Assembly: GCA_008690995.1 (NCBI GenBank)
Contig: VRMN01000017.1
Span: forward strand, 62,001-126,000
Reading direction: 5' to 3'
DNA from: Porphyridium purpureum
Lineage: Eukaryota; Rhodophyta; Bangiophyceae; Porphyridiales; Porphyridiaceae
Length of the DNA: 64,000 nucleotides
Part shown: piece after piece, positions 59,621 through 64,000 of the stretch
How the letters are laid out: the number at the start of each line of letters is the position of its first letter
Position numbering within the stretch: position 1 is the first letter of the stretch
The notes under the pieces: model-generated
Told to the model about the DNA's origin: nothing
What the model saw: only the letters and a program-made list of their open reading frames with translations
The model's database searches: none
Made by a program: the position numbers and the translations under genes

Positions 59621-62600
59621 CTACGGGAATGCCAGGCGCGATTTGATAAAAAGCGCATCAATGCTTTCGGTGAACGCATATGCAGGGTCCTTTGCACCGA
59701 GCACAAGCTCGAAAGCATCCGCCGTGTTAGCATCTGCGGCTTCGCTTTTCACACCCATGTTGTGCAAAAATTGCGCCTTACCAAATACAAGCCTGCCACT
59801 TATCACGCGAACGCGCGCGCGCTGTATTTGCGGAGACTCGGTTGTGGCATATACGTCGTGCATGCTCAGTTCGCATGCCAGCGTGATTGCAAGTTTTGTG
59901 TGGTACGAGAGCGAACTCAGGTAGAGTTCTAGCTTCCATACAAGCGCGTCACCGCTCACGCCAACACTGAGTGAATTGGCTGAATGGACACCATACAGCT
60001 CTGCTGCTTCGCTTGCATTCGCGTGTGTTGTGCGACATAGACGCAGAAACCGTCGCGCCAGTGCCAGCTCGTGCCCGATTTGAGAGACTTGATGCTTTCT
60101 GGTAGGCAGCGCGGCGAAGCGTTCCTGCACTAGGTGTGCAACTGCGCGCGTCATGCTGCATCCCAAGTCCACTTCTGTCGCATGCACACTTCGCACTGCG
60201 CCATTCTCGTGCACAACAGAGATCCTCAGCGCCGACTCGAGCACGAGTGTCACAAGATTGGGTTCAACAGCTTCGAGAGAAAGACCTGAAAGGCGTTGAA
60301 GCATGAGAATTGTTTCTTCCATGCGGTCAATGGCGGCACGGCGCTCTTCATCCGAAATTGTCATCTTCCGCAGCTCCTCGGCGCGGTTTGCGAGGTCGGT
60401 GATCTGCTTTTCACGGGAGTTCAAGTCGGCCAAAGCGACTATTCGTGCGCTGTCTGAGCACGCTTTCTTTGCAAGCTCCGTCTCCAGAGCCTGGACGGAT
60501 GTCAGGATGTCGTCTTGCGCGCCTTGCGCAAGCTCGAGCGTCTCTTCGCCTGCAACTGGCTTGAGGTTATTTTCAAATTCAAAGTCGAGCGTGGCTTGCG
60601 CGGCGTGCAGCTGCTCGCGCTCCAGCTCCAGTTCAGCGTGCCGCGTTTTCAGGACATGAGTGTCCTGGTGCACTACGGAAGACATCTGCGCGAACCCGTC
60701 CTGCCGCTTTTGCTCCAAACCTTGACGCCACTGGTGCCAGGCGTGCTTTGCTTGATGTCTGCAAAAGTTCTTCAGCCTTCGTAGCGTCACCTGCATGCTC
60801 GTGAGTGCGTCATTGTCGCTGCTCACCTGGTTCATCTGCAGAGCGCGTGCGAACAGCGGATTTTGCGACCGCTCAAACGCATCCACCTGCTGGCGGATGC
60901 GTCCTTCCAATTCACCAATTTTGGCCTCAAGCTCGCCGCACGCGTGGTCCAAGTGGGTGCTATCCGGTGAAACAACCAAACAAGCGTCGAGCGTTCGCAG
61001 CAGCGCAGACGATGAGCGCCCATCTTGAGCACCAGTCGCCATGAGGTCCGCCTCCATGTTGGCACCGAACGACGAATCGCGGTTCCGAGTGGAAACGTTA
61101 TCCAGGAAGCGTACGTTGGCCACCTCAAGAAACACATCAAAGTCTAGCACCCGCGCAGAAGCTTTGCCTTCCGAGGATCGCGCGGGTGATGCGGCCAAAT
61201 CGACGACCGCTGCGCCTGTGGCAAAAGATGCTGCATCTGCCTCAGGTGACTTGGTTGATGGCGCTACGTTTGTATTTGGTAGAGCTTGGATCATGTCGTC
61301 CGCTACGACAGGAGCCACTCGAAGTGATGCAAGTTCGTCCATAGCGCCCCCAAGCCTCGAAGGGACTGGTTTGGCAACATGACCACCTTGTCTTTCAGGC
61401 TCGCTGTCATTCTGATTCAGGCTGCCTAGGTCACCAAGCACATTCACAGCGTGTGCATCCAGAGGCGCGGTCGTTGCAGCCGAAGACATGCGACGCATGT
61501 TTGCCATAATGGACTTGCGGCGGTCGCTGCGTACGGCAGCCATGTGCGTGGTTTCTTTGCGCGTCTCGCCTTGTTCCACGGGGAGAGCAGACTCGACATG
61601 TGTTTGTTCGCCGGCTCCGGTTTCAGGTTCGCTTGCCACACTCACCTTTGCGATCGGTGACAGTTCGCACGTGGCTGACGCGTCTTGCATCAGCATTGCC
61701 AATGATGGCATCGACCCTGTGATATCTGAACGCCGCGCCGCTGGCCGTGACTTGGGCTCTTCACTGTGAGACGCAGTATCATTTTCATTCGCTTGTGCTG
61801 CAGCCACGGATGCGGTTGCGCTTTCAGTTCCAATCTCAGACCCCGCATGCAGCGTCACGGTAATGTCCTCGTCGTCCGCAAGCGCGCTCAGATTAGGAAG
61901 CGCGGCCGTGATGTCACCATTGTAGTGAAGATCATCTTCTGTTGGCTCGCTGCCAAACACCTGCCCATACATTCGGTCAAACGAGTCCGGTGAGTCTGAG
62001 TCTTCAATGTTCTTCTCGGTACTGCCATGCTCAGGCGCGCGTTCATGCTCGAGCTCGTGCTCGTATTCATCCTCTTCCTCGTTTTCAACCAGCTTGGACA
62101 GCGATGGAAGAGACAAGGTGATATCTCCTGGCGATGCCAGACCTTCGCATGCTTCTCCCAGCTCAGGATGACCCGTTCTGGACCCCATGGGGCCTTCCGC
62201 AAGCCGGGCGCGAAAGTCGTACGTCATCTCGATGACGCCCGTGTGCTCATTTTGCAAGTGCTGCTGCGCGTTCCGCTGCTTGTCTGCACCAAGAGACAAG
62301 CGCACGGTCTCGGTGGCATCTGCATCCGCCGCGTGAAATGCTCCATTGCCACGTGGAACGACTGCTCGCTGCACATCTTCGTCAACAAAGAGCAGTGGAA
62401 GCCCACCTGTAAAGGTGACGGTGTCCTCGTCCTCTTGCACGACAGGCGGCGACGCGGCACGGAGCGGCAAAACATGCGCCGGCGCATACGCTGGATCGTC
62501 GCTGTACACCTTGATCTGCTGGCCGCCAAACGAAACGCGGCGCTTATTTCCGCCGGCTGCGCCCATCGACTGCCGCCGCTTCAAGATTGGCGTGTGGCTT

Positions 62601-62899
62601 GTGGCCCCTGGCAAGGTGAGGGTCATTGTCACATTATCGCGCGCCGCCGCCCTTGCCCTGGCTCCCTGCTGCTGCTGCTGCTGCTGCTGCATCAACGCGA
62701 CCTTGGTCGCGCTCATCGCGCCCACGGCGTTCTCGGCGCCTCCGAGCGCGGCAACCTTCGTCGGAGTCCCCGCACTCACGTTTGCCTGCACTTCTCTCAA
62801 CGCCGCGCGAGTCCGCTTGGACGGCGTCACGTCCAAATTCGCCGCCTTGGCGGGCACCATTCCGCCATCTTCACGCTCGTCGCGCAGCTCGACCTCCAT
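59621..62899 (-). CDS. KNL1/Spc7 kinetochore scaffold
   Basis: 1092 residues. N-terminus: a PP1-docking pair as in KNL1, here PILK (104-107, SILK-like) and RVSF (121-124). Then follow several acidic DIT-type motifs in place of MELT: DTVTFTGGLP (159-168), VIEMTYDF (222-229), GDITLSLPSLSKL (258-270), GDITAALPNLSAL (328-340), EDITVTL (344-350) and SDITGSMPSL (391-400). A Spc7-like region follows (VFLEVANVRFLDNVSTRNRD, near 590-610), then a long coiled coil (about 690-870) and a C-terminal RWD-like end. There is a Gln tract near 71-78. KNL1 binds PP1, Bub proteins and Mis12. The length is less than human (2342) and near Spc7 (1364). Confidence 0.85.
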   Translation of the reverse strand: MEVELRDEREDGGMVPAKAANLDVTPSKRTRAALREVQANVSAGTPTKVAALGGAENAVGAMSATKVALMQQQQQQQQGARARAAARDNVTMTLTLPGATSHTPILKRRQSMGAAGGNKRRVSFGGQQIKVYSDDPAYAPAHVLPLRAASPPVVQEDEDTVTFTGGLPLLFVDEDVQRAVVPRGNGAFHAADADATETVRLSLGADKQRNAQQHLQNEHTGVIEMTYDFRARLAEGPMGSRTGHPELGEACEGLASPGDITLSLPSLSKLVENEEEDEYEHELEHERAPEHGSTEKNIEDSDSPDSFDRMYGQVFGSEPTEDDLHYNGDITAALPNLSALADDEDITVTLHAGSEIGTESATASVAAAQANENDTASHSEEPKSRPAARRSDITGSMPSLAMLMQDASATCELSPIAKVSVASEPETGAGEQTHVESALPVEQGETRKETTHMAAVRSDRRKSIMANMRRMSSAATTAPLDAHAVNVLGDLGSLNQNDSEPERQGGHVAKPVPSRLGGAMDELASLRVAPVVADDMIQALPNTNVAPSTKSPEADAASFATGAAVVDLAASPARSSEGKASARVLDFDVFLEVANVRFLDNVSTRNRDSSFGANMEADLMATGAQDGRSSSALLRTLDACLVVSPDSTHLDHACGELEAKIGELEGRIRQQVDAFERSQNPLFARALQMNQVSSDNDALTSMQVTLRRLKNFCRHQAKHAWHQWRQGLEQKRQDGFAQMSSVVHQDTHVLKTRHAELELEREQLHAAQATLDFEFENNLKPVAGEETLELAQGAQDDILTSVQALETELAKKACSDSARIVALADLNSREKQITDLANRAEELRKMTISDEERRAAIDRMEETILMLQRLSGLSLEAVEPNLVTLVLESALRISVVHENGAVRSVHATEVDLGCSMTRAVAHLVQERFAALPTRKHQVSQIGHELALARRFLRLCRTTHANASEAAELYGVHSANSLSVGVSGDALVWKLELYLSSLSYHTKLAITLACELSMHDVYATTESPQIQRARVRVISGRLVFGKAQFLHNMGVKSEAADANTADAFELVLGAKDPAYAFTESIDALFIKSRLAFP

Positions 62900-62959
62900 C
62901 TCTACGCCGCGCAGCGTCTCTTACCATTCAACAGCAACCCTTCAAGCTCTCCCTCCAGG

Positions 62960-62990
<31 letters not shown>

Positions 62991-64000
62991 TTCAGCCCTT
63001 GACCTGCTCGCGCCGCAAACCTGCACATGCGTAACGGCACCCACCCCACTCCCGCCTTCTTTCACCTACTGAAACGCCTGTTTTCTGCTTACGATTCAAA
63101 TTTTCAAAAAGAGGAGAAAAGATCTGACGTAATTTTGAACGCTGGCCGCGAGTGCGACACGCAGAGCGCGGAGAGAAAGAGAGAGAGAGAAGAGAGAGAG
63201 AGGAAGGTTTGCGGCTGCTGTCTTGAGCGCAACAGCATCGACGCCGTCTCGTTCGGCAGCGCTACGACGCGCGTCAAACCCGACAGACAGACAGACAGAC
63301 ACACGCACGCACGCATGGTCACACACCTTCAGTAAATACTGCACTCACGTGTGCGGATCAAAACCGCGCTCCAGCAGCGCCGCGACGGTCTTCCTCTTTA
63401 CCTTCTCTGTCTGTACTTCTCACCCGTACGCACGCACACGCGCTGGTCGATCGATCGCGATGCGCATTGTTGTTCAAACCCACGTTCTCAAAAGGACTTC
63501 TCGTCAGCCCAATTCCGTTCTGGTTCCGTATCGGTTCCGTATCGGTTCCGTATCGGTTTGGATCAGCTCATGATCAAACAGCAGCTGCTACATAGAGAGA
63601 AGTACAGTGTTGGGACGGATAGAGTACAGTTGGGAAGACGCCAACCTTGGATATGTTGGAGATGCCGAGGGGTGTGGTGGTGGGGGTGGACCTTTTGCTT
63701 GCTTCACTTGGTGCTGTGTGTGTCAGTGCGGGTGTGTGGACCGTCGACGAGCTTGGTTGATCGCTCCACGACAATTCGTGCGCCCTTTCACTGTTTCGCT
63801 CTCTCACTCTCTCACTCCATACTCTTTGTCCACAAAGATCGGCACAAAGAGAGTCAGCGCGTTGAGTTTCACGGAACGGCGCCGGTTTGTTGCCGCGACT
63901 TGGCACGCGCTCGTGGTGGCAACCGACAGTGCGCGGTATGAGTAGCAGAGCATGTTGCGTGCGACTCGGATAATACACCCACACGCATAAACACGCATAC
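62900..64000. other. KNL1 leader and region beyond, no gene seen
   Basis: A (CT)n tract at about 62960-62986 (GA on the KNL1 sense strand, 61 nt or more before its ATG), a GA tract at about 63172-63205, a (CAGA)n run near 63283-63301 and a 12-bp repeat (tcggttccgtat, about three copies) near 63523-63562. Plus-strand frames at 63351-63941 have no recognised motif. If a neighbouring gene lies to the right, its start is outside the window. Confidence 0.5.

Noticed and set aside
63172-63205. GA tract as a leader of a further gene
   Set aside because: No gene starting nearby in the right direction was recognised.

Overview
The window looks like nuclear DNA of a gene-dense, intron-poor, GC-rich unicellular eukaryote. 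The best guess is a red microalga of the Porphyridium type, and this is an inference. It rests on very short intergenic gaps, mostly uninterrupted long ORFs with a few short introns (two seen or inferred near 115 nt, one of 237 nt), plastid-like leader peptides on several proteins (SEC-C/YchJ-like protein, MATE transporter, a 188-residue protein), an RWP-RK regulator, and a gene mix shared by algae, fungi and animals (KNL1, SLY1, EFL1, DPM1, She9/Mdm33).

Layout. 1-6.2 kb is decayed DNA. It holds a broken Fanzor (eukaryotic TnpB-like, RuvC plus zinc ribbon) gene at about 2.86-6.19 kb, split by a 1.4 kb insertion. 6.2-16.7 kb is a compact gene block: ankyrin-repeat protein (-), RbfA-like ribosome factor (+), a spliced RNF212/Zip3-type RING protein (+), NOLC1/SRP40 (+), EFL1 (-). 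16.8-25.8 kb is a mobile-DNA island. It contains an apparently complete Tc1-type DD34E transposon with terminal inverted repeats and a TA duplication, a worn Ty1/copia-like fossil, and an inverted second fragment of that family. 25.9-31.1 kb carries DPM1 (+), She9/Mdm33 (+) and an RWP-RK regulator (-). 31.1-34.7 kb is a long non-coding stretch with simple repeats and an interstitial TTAGGG block. 34.7-48.9 kb carries an unknown protein with a reading-frame break (+), GlnRS of bacterial type (-), two small possible genes, the SEC-C/YchJ-like protein (+), a 188-residue putative plastid protein (+), a MATE transporter (-), SLY1 (+), a TALE-like homeodomain protein (-), a 7-bp satellite and a small spliced gene (+). 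49.1-62.9 kb carries a short CAP (-), a PSMD5-like protein (-), a methyltransferase (-), two related short-chain dehydrogenases (-), a FemAB-like acyltransferase (-), a HAD-like protein (+) and a KNL1/Spc7 kinetochore scaffold (-).

How the genes fit together. They are mainly housekeeping genes in mixed orientation, not an operon-like system. Three touch ribosome making: the RbfA-like factor, NOLC1 (nucleolar) and EFL1 (60S maturation). Two serve the early secretory pathway: DPM1 and SLY1. Two concern chromosome behaviour: the Zip3/RNF212-type protein and KNL1. The most unusual items are the Fanzor relic (an RNA-guided-nuclease family), a KNL1 with recognisable PP1-docking motifs and an unusual DIT-type repeat in place of classic MELT motifs, and a meiotic RING protein. 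No tRNA, rRNA or CRISPR array was recognised. Boundaries and spliced structures were read by eye and not computed.
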